Of a stretch of 38,913 nucleotides of DNA, positions 18,351-30,314 are shown one piece after another. Origin of the DNA: Actinomycetes bacterium (lineage in GTDB: Bacteria > Actinomycetota > Actinomycetes > Mycobacteriales > Mycobacteriaceae). The position numbers and the translations under genes were made by a program. The stretch spans positions 1 to 38,913 of the forward strand of contig JAKOYE010000179.1 of the NCBI GenBank assembly GCA_029780675.1, read 5' to 3'. The first letter of the stretch is position 1; the number at the start of each line of letters is the position of its first letter. Under the pieces are notes generated by a model. That model did not search any database and had not been told where the DNA came from. It worked only from the letters and a program-made list of their open reading frames with translations.

Positions 18351-19489
18351 TGGCGGCAACCGTCCTGGTGCTCAACTCCGGTTCCTCGTCGCTGAAATAT
18401 CAGGTGGTGCAGCCGGATTCGGGCCAGTCGCTGGCGCGGGGCATCGTCGAGCGGATCGGCGACGACGGCGGTGTGCCGGACCACGAGGCGGCCCTGCTGC
18501 AGGCCTTCGACCAACTCGCGGCGCACGGCCTGCACCCGCGGGAGATGGACCTCGCGGCGGTCGGGCACCGGGTGGTGCACGGCGGCCCGGACCTGTACCG
18601 CCCCACCGTGATCGACGACGCCCGCCTGGAGCAGTTGCGCGACCTGGCATCGCTTGCCCCGCTGCACAATCCGCCCGCCGTCCTTGGTATCGAGGTGGCC
18701 CGCAAACTGCTGCCCGATCTGCCGCACGTCGCGGTGTTCGACACCGCCTTCTTCCATGATCTGCCCGCGGCGGCCCGCACCTACGCCATCGACCGGGATA
18801 CCGCAGCCGCGTGGAAGATTCGCCGGTACGGATTTCACGGCACCTCACACGCATACGTCAGCGGACGGGCCGCGGAGTTCCTCGGCGTCCCCCCGGAGTC
18901 GCTCAACCAGATCGTCCTGCATCTGGGTAACGGCGCCTCGGCCTCGGCGATCGCGGCCGGACGCCCGATCGACACCTCGATGGGGATGACGCCGATGGAG
19001 GGGCTGGTGATGGGCACCCGCGCCGGCGACGTGGACCCCGGGATCATCGCCTACCTGTGGCGCACCGCCGGGATGGGGGTGGAGGAGATCGAGGCTCTGC
19101 TCAACCGCCGCTCCGGGGTGTTCGGACTCAGCGGCGAGATCGACTTCCGGGTGCTGCACGAGCGGATCGCGGCCGGTGACGAGTCGGCGCAACTGGCCTA
19201 CGACGTCTACATCCACCGCCTGCGCAAATACGTGGGCGGCTACCTGGCGCTGCTCGGGCATGCCGATGTCATCACCTTCACCGCCGGTGTCGGGGAGAAC
19301 GACGCGAAAGTCCGCCGAGACGCGCTGGCCGGGTTGAACCGGTTGGGGATCGAACTCGACGAGGACCTCAACGAGGGTCCGGCGCGCGGTCCGCGGCGGA
19401 TCTCCACGGCGGAGTCCCCGACGACGGTGCTGGTCCTCCCGACCGACGAGGAACTCGCCATCGCCCGGGACTGCCTGACGGTGATCTGA
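18350..19489 (+). CDS. ackA: Acetate kinase
   Basis: 379 residues of the ASKHA fold. [13 protein letters not shown] carries the N-terminal Asn, GHRVVHGG and [11 protein letters not shown] (catalytic Asp) follow, then [21 protein letters not shown] and [10 protein letters not shown]. It makes ATP and acetate from acetyl phosphate and ADP. ATG 18350 shares its A with the pta stop (TGATG); a GTG one codon earlier is also in frame. The TGA stop lies in the stem of a hairpin shared with the convergent pknG stop. Confidence 0.97.
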   Translation: MAATVLVLNSGSSSLKYQVVQPDSGQSLARGIVERIGDDGGVPDHEAALLQAFDQLAAHGLHPREMDLAAVGHRVVHGGPDLYRPTVIDDARLEQLRDLASLAPLHNPPAVLGIEVARKLLPDLPHVAVFDTAFFHDLPAAARTYAIDRDTAAAWKIRRYGFHGTSHAYVSGRAAEFLGVPPESLNQIVLHLGNGASASAIAAGRPIDTSMGMTPMEGLVMGTRAGDVDPGIIAYLWRTAGMGVEEIEALLNRRSGVFGLSGEIDFRVLHERIAAGDESAQLAYDVYIHRLRKYVGGYLALLGHADVITFTAGVGENDAKVRRDALAGLNRLGIELDEDLNEGPARGPRRISTAESPTTVLVLPTDEELAIARDCLTVI

Positions 19490-19520
19490 CCGCTGCCGGC
19501 CGGCCCGGGATGGCGGCGGG

Positions 19521-19523
<3 letters not shown>
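19487..19523. terminator. Imperfect hairpin containing the stop codons of both ackA and pknG
   Basis: TGACCGCTGCC (from 19487) pairs with GGCGGCGGGTCA (to 19523), giving about 11 bp with one bulge and one G-U. The TGA of ackA pairs with the TCA that is the pknG stop on the other strand. No U-tract is present. It is a plausible bidirectional terminator. Confidence 0.5.
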
Positions 19524-22752
<3,229 letters not shown>

Positions 22753-22753
<1 letters not shown>

Positions 22754-24072
22754 CACCGGTACTCGTTCATCCGTGGAGCCAGACCCAGGGCGACCGCCAG
22801 CGCCGCTCCCACCGCCAGCAGTGCGCCGCCCACGGTGGTGCCCGACAGCACCCGCAGCGCCGACAGGATATCGCCGCGCAACTGGCGGCGGCTCTCCTCG
22901 ATGGCACCCGAGAGCGCGTCGTTGAGCCGGTCGAAGGCCGGGGTCGAGTCGTCCGCCCCGGTGCCCAGCGCGACCTGGGTCGCGGCCCGGTAGTTGCCCA
23001 CCGTGATGTAGTTGTTGATCCGCTCGTCGGCCTGTCGCCACCGGGCCAGCAGGCCCGCCGCGCCGGTCAATCGGTCACGGGCGATGGCGTCGTCGCTCTC
23101 CAGATACTGGGTCAGCGTCGCGTTCATCGAGTCCACCCGCTGGTAGAAGGACTGTTTGCGGACGTCCTCGTCACCGCGCCGGATCAGCGACAGTGTCTCG
23201 TCGGCACGCGCCTGCTGGGCGGTGATGGCCAGCCCGGTCACGATCTTCAGCGAGTCGGCGGCGGTGTTCTTGGCGCTGCGGCTGCCCACCGTGGACAGTG
23301 TCAGCGCGCTGCCCACCCAGATGATCAGCACCAGGAAGGCGGCGCCGCCGGCGAACAGGCCCAGGTTGACCCGCCGCCGGGTGCGTTCGGCGAGCCAGCG
23401 GTGCGCGAAGATGCCGAATCCCATGGTGGTGGCCACCACGATGATCACCGGTGCGGGGATCGCCGCGGACGCGGTGGTCTCGGCGTCCAACTGGGCGGAG
23501 GTCCGCTCGTAGAGCTGTTGGGCGTCGGGCAGGATCTGCTGCTGCATCAGCGCCGAGGCCTCGGACAGGTACGACGACCCGACCGGGTTGCCCATCCGGT
23601 TGTTCGTGCGGGCGATCTCGATGAGCCCGGTATAGGCCGCCAGCCGGGCATTGATGCGGCCGAGCAGTTCGACCAGCGGGGGATCGGTCAGTCCGCTGGA
23701 GGCCCGGGTGACGGCGACGGCCGCGTCGGTGATGGCCTGTTCGTAGCGCTGCCGCACCGGCCGGGGTTCGGCGCCGGCGATGAAGGCCGTGGCGGCGGCG
23801 GCGTCGGCCACCGACAGCGTCGTGTAGAGCTGGCCGGCCGCGAAGGCCAGCGGCTCGGTGTGTTCGAGCACCTCGGTGAGACGCTGCTGACGGTCGGTGA
23901 CGGTGGTCGAGATCGCGAAGGCCGACAGGATGCCGAGGGCGGCCAGCAGCACCCCGAAGGACAGGATTCGTCCCGGGGTGGTGGTCAGGAACCACCACCG
24001 GGGGTGAGCGGGCTCGACCGGCGACCGCTGTGCCTGCGGTTCGGTCGATGGGTGCGCCAGCTCAACGGTCAC
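22753..24072 (-). CDS. glnX: Transmembrane amino-acid sensor GlnX (Rv0412c-like)
   Basis: 439 residues from GTG 24072. After about 35 hydrophilic residues (ELAHPSTEPQ, PAHPRWWFL) comes helix 1 (ILSFGVLLAALGILSAFAI). An extracellular all-alpha bundle follows, then a pair of central helices near residues 195-250 (APVIIVVATTMGFGIFA and LGLFAGGAAFLVLIIWVG). A second helical bundle and a final helix at the C-terminus (GGALLAVGAALAVALGLAP) complete it. This is the intermediary reported to couple GlnH to PknG. The GTG gives exactly the M. tuberculosis length; an ATG thirteen codons upstream (24111) is possible. Upstream, TAGACT at 24125-24130 on the minus strand could be its -10. Confidence 0.9.
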
Positions 24073-24187
24073 CTGGTTCCGACCTCGCTCCCCTCGGTAT
24101 TGCCGGATCACATCTCTGAGCGAAGTCTAAGAGCGCATCGGGTGTGATGCCGCCTTATCGGTGCCGCCGTCACCGGTTCGTCGTGCC

Positions 24188-24193
24188 TATCCT
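24188..24193 (+). promoter_or_regulatory. -10 box TATCCT, leaderless start of mutT3
   Basis: TATCCT is followed by GAAAAAC, exactly 7 nt, and GTG 24201. This spacing is the main reason for choosing that GTG as the start. Confidence 0.55.
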
Positions 24194-24200
24194 GAAAAAC

Positions 24201-24791
24201 GTGCGCGGTGACGGGGACGGCTGGGTGGTGTCCGACGAGGGCACCTACCACTGGGGGGTGCACGGCGCCGCCGGCTTGTTGCTGCGGGCGCCCTGGCACG
24301 ACGGGTCCCCGGCGGTGCTCCTCCAGCACCGGGCCGCGTGGAGCCATCAGGGGGGAACCTGGGCGCTGCCGGGCGGAGCGCTGGACAGTCACGAGGAGCC
24401 CAGCCACGCCGCGGTCCGGGAGGCCGGCGAGGAGGCCGGTCTCGCCGCCGAGCAGATCGCGGTGCGGACGACCGTGGTCACCGCCGAGGTGCCCGGTCCC
24501 GACGGCCCGGTGTGGACCTACACCACCGTCGTGGCCGACGCTTCGGAGTTGCTGGTGACCGTGCCCAACCGGGAGAGCACCGAACTGCGCTGGGTGCCCG
24601 AGGACCGCGTCGGCGACCTGCCGTTGCATCCCGGATTCGAGGCGAGTTGGCATCGGCTGCGGATCACCGCCCCGGCGCCGCCGCATGACTGCGATACCGA
24701 CCGGCCGCACACCCTGGTTGTCAGCCGCCGGTCGACCCTGCTGTTTCACTGGTGCGCCCGGCCAGGGCCCTCAATTCGCACCTATCTCTGA
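24201..24791 (+). CDS. mutT3: Nudix hydrolase MutT3
   Basis: 196 residues from GTG 24201 (RGDGDGWVVSD). The Nudix box is intact: GGALDSHEEPSHAAVREAGEEAGL fits Gx5Ex7REUxEExGU, here with the last part REAGEEAGL. Upstream, LQHRAAWSHQGGTWALPGG is typical of the family. It hydrolyses a nucleoside diphosphate linked to another group; MutT3 is one of the mycobacterial MutT homologues proposed to clean oxidised nucleotides, and its exact substrate is uncertain. An in-frame ATG at 24147 would add 18 residues but lies ahead of the -10 box. The last bases form one copy of an 18-bp-spaced tandem duplication. The thi genes that follow mutT3 in M. tuberculosis are absent. Confidence 0.88.
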   Translation: MRGDGDGWVVSDEGTYHWGVHGAAGLLLRAPWHDGSPAVLLQHRAAWSHQGGTWALPGGALDSHEEPSHAAVREAGEEAGLAAEQIAVRTTVVTAEVPGPDGPVWTYTTVVADASELLVTVPNRESTELRWVPEDRVGDLPLHPGFEASWHRLRITAPAPPHDCDTDRPHTLVVSRRSTLLFHWCARPGPSIRTYL

Positions 24792-24818
24792 GTGGGCAGG
24801 AACCTCTGAGTGGGCAGG
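24786..24818 (+). repeat. Tandem duplication of the mutT3 stop / hydrolase start junction
   Basis: CTCTGAGTGGGCAGG occurs at 24786-24800 and again at 24804-24818, with a 3-nt spacer (18-bp period). Each copy contains a Leu codon, TGA and GTG. The first TGA ends mutT3; the GTG of the second copy starts the hydrolase. The first copy's GTG opens a five-codon reading frame ending in the second TGA. Confidence 0.85.
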
Positions 24819-25592
24819 TATGTCGCCCTCGGCAGTTCGATGGCGGCCGGCCCGGGCCTGTGGCCCAGAGCGCCCGGCTCTCCGCTGCTCGCCATGCGCT
24901 CGGCCCGCAACTACCCGCATCTGGTTGCGCAGCGGTGCGGGCTGGACCTCGTCGACGTCACGTTCTCCGGCGCCACCACCGCAAACGTCCTGACCCGGTC
25001 CCAGTGCGGGGCGCCACCGCAGGTCGACGCCCTGGACGGATCCGAACGGCTGGTGACGGTCACCATCGGCGGTAATGACGCCGGTTACGTACCGCTGCTG
25101 TCGGCGGCGACCCTGCCGCCCGCGCTGCGCTCGCTTCCGGTGATCGGGTCCCGGCTCGCCGGCCTGCTCGACCCGGTGGCCCGTGAGCGCGCTCTGGAAT
25201 CGGTCGGCCCGCTGCTGCGGAAGGTCGGGGAGACGCTGCGCGCCCGTGCCCCGCGCGCGCGGATCCTGTTCGTCGACTACCTCACCCTGCTGCCACCGCC
25301 GGGGAGTCCCGCGCCTCCGCTGGAACCGGCCGTCGCCGACCTCGCCCGTCAGCTCGCCACCGGCTTGGCGGCCGCGACCGCCGCGGCCGCATCGGCCACC
25401 GGCTGCGAACTGGTGGCCGCCTCGGCGGCCAGCCAGGACCATCACGCCTGGTCGGCCGAGCCGTGGACGACCGGTGCGGGACCGGTCGCGGGGGCCCTGT
25501 TGCGGCGGCGGCCGATGCCCTTTCACCCCACTGCCGCGGGGATGTTCGCGGTAGCCGACCTCGTCGCCGGACGGCTCTCGCAGCTACCCTGA
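24810..25592 (+). CDS. SGNH/GDSL-family hydrolase
   Basis: 260 residues. YVALGSSMAAGPG is block I with the nucleophile Ser (GSS in place of GDS), SGATTANVL is block II (oxyanion Gly), TIGGNDAGYVP is block III (Asn), and FHPTAAGMFAVADLV at the end is block V with the catalytic His. No clear signal peptide or membrane helix is visible, so it should be cytoplasmic unless the start is wrong. It would cleave an ester, substrate unknown. GTG 24810 starts six codons before the motif and lies in a duplicated junction sequence. It occupies the place of the thiE-thiO-thiS-thiG block of M. tuberculosis between mutT3 and lpqL. Its stop abuts lpqL by 5 nt. Confidence 0.87.
   Translation: MGRYVALGSSMAAGPGLWPRAPGSPLLAMRSARNYPHLVAQRCGLDLVDVTFSGATTANVLTRSQCGAPPQVDALDGSERLVTVTIGGNDAGYVPLLSAATLPPALRSLPVIGSRLAGLLDPVARERALESVGPLLRKVGETLRARAPRARILFVDYLTLLPPPGSPAPPLEPAVADLARQLATGLAAATAAAASATGCELVAASAASQDHHAWSAEPWTTGAGPVAGALLRRRPMPFHPTAAGMFAVADLVAGRLSQLP
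25585..25590 (+). promoter_or_regulatory. -10 box TACCCT before lpqL; overlaps the hydrolase stop
   Basis: TACCCT ends on the T of the upstream TGA stop and is followed by exactly 7 nt and ATG 25598. Confidence 0.48.
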
Positions 25593-25597
25593 GCGCC

Positions 25598-27115
25598 ATG
25601 AGACGCGCCTCCGCAACGGTCTGGGCCCCCGTTATGACCTCGGTTCTGCTGCTGTCGGCACTCGGCTGCAGTCGCACCACCGAGCAGGCGACCCCGGTCC
25701 TCGGCGACATGCCCGTCGCCAGCCCCGCCTCCCTGGAGTTCGCCGATGACCTTCGGCGGCGCGTCACGGTGGACGCCATGAAAGTGCACCTGACGAAGTT
25801 TCAGGAGATCGCCGACGCCCACGGCGGTAACCGCGCTTCGGGCACCCCCGGCTACGACGCGAGCGTCGACTACGTCGTCGGCACCCTCCGGGACGCCGGG
25901 TTCGACGTCCAGACGCCGGAGTTCGAGGTGCGCGTCTTCTCCGCCGACAAACCCACCCTCAGCGTCGGGGGCAAGGAGGTCGACGTCGACGCCCTGAAGT
26001 ACACGCTGGCTACGCCCGCCGAGGGGCTCACCGCGCCACTCGTGGTCGTGCCGCCCGGTGACGCGCCGGGGTGTGTTCCCGCCGGCTATGACGGCGTGGC
26101 GGTCAAGGGCGCGGTGGTGCTCCTCGACCGGGGCGGCTGCCCCTTCCACGTCAAGCAGACCGTCGCCGCCTCGCTCGGCGCGGCGGCCCTGGTGGTCGCC
26201 GACAACGTCGACGAGGACTTCATGCCGGGAACCCTGGGTGAGGACACCGACGTGAAGATCCCGGTGGTCAGTGTCAGCAAGAGCGACGGTGCCCGACTGC
26301 GCGCAGCGCCGGGCAAGGCCACCCTGCATGTCAAGGCCGTCACCCAGAACATCAAGTCCCGCAACGTGATCGCGCAGACCCGGACCGGCTCGACGGCCGA
26401 CGTGGTGATGGCAGGCGGCCACCTCGACGGCGTGCCGGAGGGGCCCGGTATCAACGACAACGCCTCGGGGGTGTCGGCACTCCTGGAGACCGCCCTCCAA
26501 CTCGGCAGCAGCCCGCAGGTCCGCAATGCCGTCCGGTTCGCGTTCTGGGGTGCCGAGGAGGTGGGTCTGACCGGGTCGAAGAAGTACGTCCAGTCCCTTG
26601 ATGTCGAGGCACTCAAGGACATCGCGCTCTACCTGAACTTCGACATGATCGCCTCGTCCAACGCCGGCTACTTCACCTACGACGGAAACCAGTCCACCGC
26701 GATCGGCCGCGACCAGGTGGTCCCCAGGGTTCCGGAGGGATCCGCCGGGATCGAGCGGACACTGGCCGCCTACCTCGACTCCCAGGGGAAACCCGCGGAG
26801 GACACCTTCTTCGACGGCAGATCCGATTACGACGGGTTCACCACCGCCGGGGTGCCGGCCGGCGGTCTGTTCGCCGGCGGGGAGGAGAAGAAGTCCGCCG
26901 AGCAGGCCGAGAAGTGGGGTGGCACCGCGGACGCCCCGTTCGACCCGGACTACCACAAGGACACCGACACCCTGGACCGGTTGAACATCGAGGCACTGCG
27001 GATCCACGGCGGCGGAGTCGCCTTCGCGGTGGGCCGGTACGCCCAGGATCTCTCCGGCCGCAACGGGATACCCGTCCGCGAGGATCGCGTCCGGCACCCC
27101 CTGCCCGAATACTGA
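25598..27115 (+). CDS. lpqL: Lipoprotein aminopeptidase LpqL
   Basis: 505 residues, M28 family zinc aminopeptidase. A lipoprotein signal ends SALGC (Cys near residue 24). A PA (protease-associated) insert at about residues 135-240 contains GAVVLLDRGGCPFHVK. The catalytic domain keeps the metal ligands: GGHLDGV (His), GINDNASG (Asp), FWGAEEVGL (Glu pair), LNFDMIAS (Asp) and YHKDTDTLD (His). It should release N-terminal residues from peptides at the outer face of the cell membrane. The neighbour LpqM of M. tuberculosis is absent. The stop codon lies in the first copy of a 14-bp tandem repeat. Confidence 0.95.
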   Translation: MRRASATVWAPVMTSVLLLSALGCSRTTEQATPVLGDMPVASPASLEFADDLRRRVTVDAMKVHLTKFQEIADAHGGNRASGTPGYDASVDYVVGTLRDAGFDVQTPEFEVRVFSADKPTLSVGGKEVDVDALKYTLATPAEGLTAPLVVVPPGDAPGCVPAGYDGVAVKGAVVLLDRGGCPFHVKQTVAASLGAAALVVADNVDEDFMPGTLGEDTDVKIPVVSVSKSDGARLRAAPGKATLHVKAVTQNIKSRNVIAQTRTGSTADVVMAGGHLDGVPEGPGINDNASGVSALLETALQLGSSPQVRNAVRFAFWGAEEVGLTGSKKYVQSLDVEALKDIALYLNFDMIASSNAGYFTYDGNQSTAIGRDQVVPRVPEGSAGIERTLAAYLDSQGKPAEDTFFDGRSDYDGFTTAGVPAGGLFAGGEEKKSAEQAEKWGGTADAPFDPDYHKDTDTLDRLNIEALRIHGGGVAFAVGRYAQDLSGRNGIPVREDRVRHPLPEY

Positions 27116-27158
27116 CGCCCGAATACTGACGCCCGAATGTTGACACCCGTATGTTGAT
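27103..27158 (+). repeat. 14-bp tandem repeat, four copies, starting in the lpqL 3' end
   Basis: GCCCGAATACTGAC at 27103-27116 is repeated exactly at 27117-27130, with two changes at 27131-27144 and more diverged at 27145-27158. The first copy contains the lpqL TGA; the array fills nearly all of the 49-nt gap to the SulP gene. Confidence 0.9.
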
Positions 27159-27164
27159 GAGCTG

Positions 27165-28862
27165 ATGACGTCGACTCCCGGCCTGGCCGCGATAGCCCCC
27201 GGCTTCGCCCAGTTCCGCAGCTACGACAGGAAGTTCCTGCGCGGCGATGTCGTCGGCGGACTGACGGTGGCGGCCTACCTGGTGCCCCAGGTGATGGCCT
27301 ACGCGACCCTGGCCGGCCTGCCCGCGGTGAACGGGCTGTGGTGCGCGCTGGTGCCCCTGGTGGTGTACGCCTTCTTCGGCACCTCCCGGCTGCTGTCGGC
27401 CGGGCCGGAGTCCACGACGGCGCTGATGACCGCCACCGCGATCGCGCCACTGGCCGCCGGTGACGCCGCCGCGTACGCGTCGATGGCCGCGGTGCTGGCG
27501 ATCATGGTCGGGCTGGTGTGCCTGTTCGCCGGGATCATCCGGCTGGGCTTCCTGGCCGACCTGCTGTCCCGGCCGGTGCTGGTCGGTTACATGACCGGGC
27601 TGGCGGTGATCATGATCTGCAGTCAGCTGGGAAAGCTGACCGGGGCCCCGGTGGAGGGTGACGGCATCGTCGACCAGATCGCCTCCCTGATCGCGGTCCG
27701 GCACCAGTTGCACGTGCCCACACTGCTGTTCTCCCTGGCGGTGCTGGCCACCCTGCTGGCCTTCAACAAGCTGGTCCCGAAGGCACCCGGGCCGCTGATC
27801 GCGGTCCTGCTCGCCACCGCCGCGGTCGCCGTCTTCGGGCTGGATCGCTACGGCATCAAGGTGATCGGTGACGTGCCCGCCGGTCTGCCGCAGATCGGCA
27901 TCTCCCACCTGTCCCTCCCCGCCGACCACATCACCAATCTGATGGCCGTCGCCGTCGGGATCGCCGTCGTCGCCTTCGCCGACACCATCCTCACCGCCCG
28001 CACCTTCGCGGCCCGGGACGGCAGCCGGATCGACGCCAACGCCGAACTTCGCGCGATGGGGATCTACAACGTCGGCTCGGCGTTCACCCACGGCTTCCCG
28101 GTCAGCTCCAGCGCCAGCCGGACGGCGCTGGGGTATCTGGTCGGCGCTCGGACCCAGATGTACTCCCTGGTCGCGATGGTGGTCGTGGTGGTCATCATGC
28201 TGACCGCCCACAGCCTGCTGGCGAACTTCCCGACCGCCGCCCTCGGGGCGCTGGTGGTCTACGCCGGCCTGCGGCTGATCGAGGTATCGGAGTTCGCCCG
28301 GCTGGGCCGGTTCCGTGCCAGCGAGTTGATCCTCGCGCTTTCCGCCGTCGCCGGTGTGCTGCTGCTCGGCATTCTGCCCGGGGTGATCGCGGCGGTCGGC
28401 ATCTCGATCCTCGACCTGCTCCGCCGGGTGGCCCGGCCGCACGACGGGGTGCTGGGGTTCGTTCCCGGGCTGGCCGGTATGCACGACGTCGACGACTACC
28501 CGGACGCGCGACTGGAGCCCGGCCTGCTGGTCTACCGGTATGACGCTCCGCTGTTCTTCGCCAATGCGGAGAACTTCGTCCGGCGGGCACTGCGGTCGGT
28601 GCGGGACAATCCGGAACCGGTGCAGTGGTTCATCCTCAACGCCGAGGCCAATGTCGAGGTCGACCTCAGCGCCCTCGACGCGGTCCGGCGGCTACGCGAG
28701 ATCCTGACCGAGCGCGGCATCGTGTTCGGGATGGCGCGGGTGAAGCAGGATCTGCGCGATGCGCTGGAAGCCGCCGGACTGGTCGAGGAGATCGGCGAGG
28801 ACAACATCTACCCCACCCTGCCGACGGCGGTCGCGGCCTACCGCAACCGGAGCGCGGCGTAA
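27165..28862 (+). CDS. SulP-family anion transporter with STAS domain
   Basis: 565 residues. The N-terminal part has about 12-14 membrane segments and the SulP signatures (GDVVGGLTVAAYLVPQVMAYA; a GFPVSSSASRTALGYLVGARTQ stretch around residue 305). The C-terminal STAS domain (about residues 440-560) includes WFILNAEANVEVDLSALDAVRRL. Such proteins carry sulfate, bicarbonate or dicarboxylates; the family is too broad to fix the anion here. ATG 27165 follows the 14-bp repeats, and TATGTT at 27150-27155 could be its -10 (9 nt before ATG). Its last 25 bases overlap the convergent APC permease gene. Confidence 0.93.
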   Translation: MTSTPGLAAIAPGFAQFRSYDRKFLRGDVVGGLTVAAYLVPQVMAYATLAGLPAVNGLWCALVPLVVYAFFGTSRLLSAGPESTTALMTATAIAPLAAGDAAAYASMAAVLAIMVGLVCLFAGIIRLGFLADLLSRPVLVGYMTGLAVIMICSQLGKLTGAPVEGDGIVDQIASLIAVRHQLHVPTLLFSLAVLATLLAFNKLVPKAPGPLIAVLLATAAVAVFGLDRYGIKVIGDVPAGLPQIGISHLSLPADHITNLMAVAVGIAVVAFADTILTARTFAARDGSRIDANAELRAMGIYNVGSAFTHGFPVSSSASRTALGYLVGARTQMYSLVAMVVVVVIMLTAHSLLANFPTAALGALVVYAGLRLIEVSEFARLGRFRASELILALSAVAGVLLLGILPGVIAAVGISILDLLRRVARPHDGVLGFVPGLAGMHDVDDYPDARLEPGLLVYRYDAPLFFANAENFVRRALRSVRDNPEPVQWFILNAEANVEVDLSALDAVRRLREILTERGIVFGMARVKQDLRDALEAAGLVEEIGEDNIYPTLPTAVAAYRNRSAA

Positions 28863-30049
28863 CCGGCCGCCCCGGCGGCCAGCACGGCCACACCGGTCAG
28901 CACCGAACTCGCCGGGAGGAACACCGCGATCAGCAGACAGCCGGCCAATCCGGTGGCGGGAACCAGTCGGTGGCCCAGCGTCCACGCCGCGGCGTTGGCC
29001 ACCGCGTAGTAGATGAGCACCGCGAACGACGAGAAGCCGATCGCCGCTCGCAGGTCGGCCAGTCCCGCCAGCACGGCCACCACCGTCCCGACCGCCACCT
29101 CGGCGTGATGCGGCACACCGAAGCGCGGGTGCACCGCGGCCAGCGTCGCCGGCAGATACCGGTCGCGGGCCATGGCCAGCACCGTCCTCGACACGCCGAG
29201 GATCAGCGCCAGGAGCGACCCCAGCGCGGCGATCGCGGCCCCGATCCGCAGGACCGGCTCGAAACCCGTTGCCCCGCAGGCGCGTATCGCATCGGCGAGT
29301 GGCGCCGTCGATGCGGCGAGTTGCCGCGGGCCCAACACGGACAGCACTGCGACGGCCACCGCCGCGTAGACCGCGAGGGTGATGCCCAGCGCGATCAGTA
29401 CGGCGCGGGGGATGGTGCGGGCGGGGTCGCGGACCTCCTCGGCGAGGGTGGCGATGCGGGCGTAGCCGGCGAACGCGAAGAAGAGCAGGCCGGCCGCCTG
29501 GAGCACACCGGCCGGCGTCGCCCCGGTCAGGGCGAGCCCAGCGGACTCGGACCGCCCGGAGGTCGCGACCACGGTCACGGCGGCGGCCAGCACGGCCAGC
29601 GTCAGTGACACGATCACCCGGGTCGCCACGGCCGACTTCTGGATCCCGCGGTAGTTCAGGGCCGTCAGTGCCACCACCGCGGCGACCGCCACCGCGTGTG
29701 CCGCGGCGGGCCACAGGTACAGGCCCACGGTGAGCGCCATCGCCGCGCAGGAGGCGGTTTTCCCGACGACGAAACTCCAGCCCGCGAGGTAGCCCCAGAA
29801 CGGCCCGAGTCGTGCGCGGCCGTAGACGTAGGCACCCCCCGACTCCGGGTAGCGCACCGCCAGTCGCGCCGATGACAGGGCGTTACAGCAGGCCACGGCG
29901 GCCGCGACGGCCAGTCCGGCCAGCAGACCCGAACCGGCCGCTGCCGCGGCGGGGGCGAAGACCACGAACACCCCGGCGCCGATCATCGACGCCAGCCCCA
30001 CCAGGACGGCGTCGGCGGTACCCAGCCGCCGGGGAAGCGGGATGCTCAG
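28838..30049 (-). CDS. APC-superfamily amino acid permease, probable CTG start
   Basis: About 403 residues with 12 predicted helices. The APC signature is at the N-terminus (LGTADAVLVGLASMIGAGVFVVF), followed by YPESGGAYVYGRARLG, FAFAGYARIATLAEEVRDP and AMARDRYLPATLA. It should import amino acids or related amines. The reading frame has no ATG or GTG ahead of the first helix: the first GTG (30001) would cut off the PRRLGTADAVL lead-in. A CTG at 30049 overlaps the upstream DoxX-like stop as CTGA, mimicking the ATGA/GTGA couplings elsewhere in this window, so I take it as the start. It is last in the operon behind the BVMO, and overlaps SulP tail to tail. Confidence 0.82.
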   Translation of the reverse strand: MSIPLPRRLGTADAVLVGLASMIGAGVFVVFAPAAAAAGSGLLAGLAVAAAVACCNALSSARLAVRYPESGGAYVYGRARLGPFWGYLAGWSFVVGKTASCAAMALTVGLYLWPAAAHAVAVAAVVALTALNYRGIQKSAVATRVIVSLTLAVLAAAVTVVATSGRSESAGLALTGATPAGVLQAAGLLFFAFAGYARIATLAEEVRDPARTIPRAVLIALGITLAVYAAVAVAVLSVLGPRQLAASTAPLADAIRACGATGFEPVLRIGAAIAALGSLLALILGVSRTVLAMARDRYLPATLAAVHPRFGVPHHAEVAVGTVVAVLAGLADLRAAIGFSSFAVLIYYAVANAAAWTLGHRLVPATGLAGCLLIAVFLPASSVLTGVAVLAAGAAGYAALRLR

Positions 30050-30303
30050 CGGCGGGCGCGCACCGCGTTGAAGCCCAGCCAGCCCGCGTAGCCGACCAGG
30101 CCGGCCACCGCGATCTTGCGGGTCTTGGGGACGGCGAGAGCCACCCCGAGGGCGGTCTCGATACCGCCGTTGACGTAGGTGTACCGCCGGGTGTGGTTGG
30201 GGAAGGCCGTCGCGGTGATCGACTCGAACGCCTCCGGCCGGGCGAAGTGGGCCAGGCCGGCGGCGGCGAGCACCGCTCCCAGTCCGGAGATCTGTGCCGA
30301 CAT
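30046..30303 (-). CDS. Small DoxX-like membrane protein
   Basis: 85 residues with about three hydrophobic segments: GLGAVLAAAGLAHFARP, GGIETALGVALAVP and VAGLVGYAGWLGF. The AHFARPEAFESIT start and NGGIETALG are typical of the DoxX-like/DUF4267-type small integral membrane proteins. Function is not established; such proteins often accompany redox enzymes. ATG 30303 has GAGAGGA 6-10 nt upstream. It lies between the BVMO and APC genes in one operon, and its stop overlaps the putative CTG start of the permease. Confidence 0.75.
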   Translation of the reverse strand: MSAQISGLGAVLAAAGLAHFARPEAFESITATAFPNHTRRYTYVNGGIETALGVALAVPKTRKIAVAGLVGYAGWLGFNAVRARR

Positions 30304-30314
30304 CGCGGATCCTC

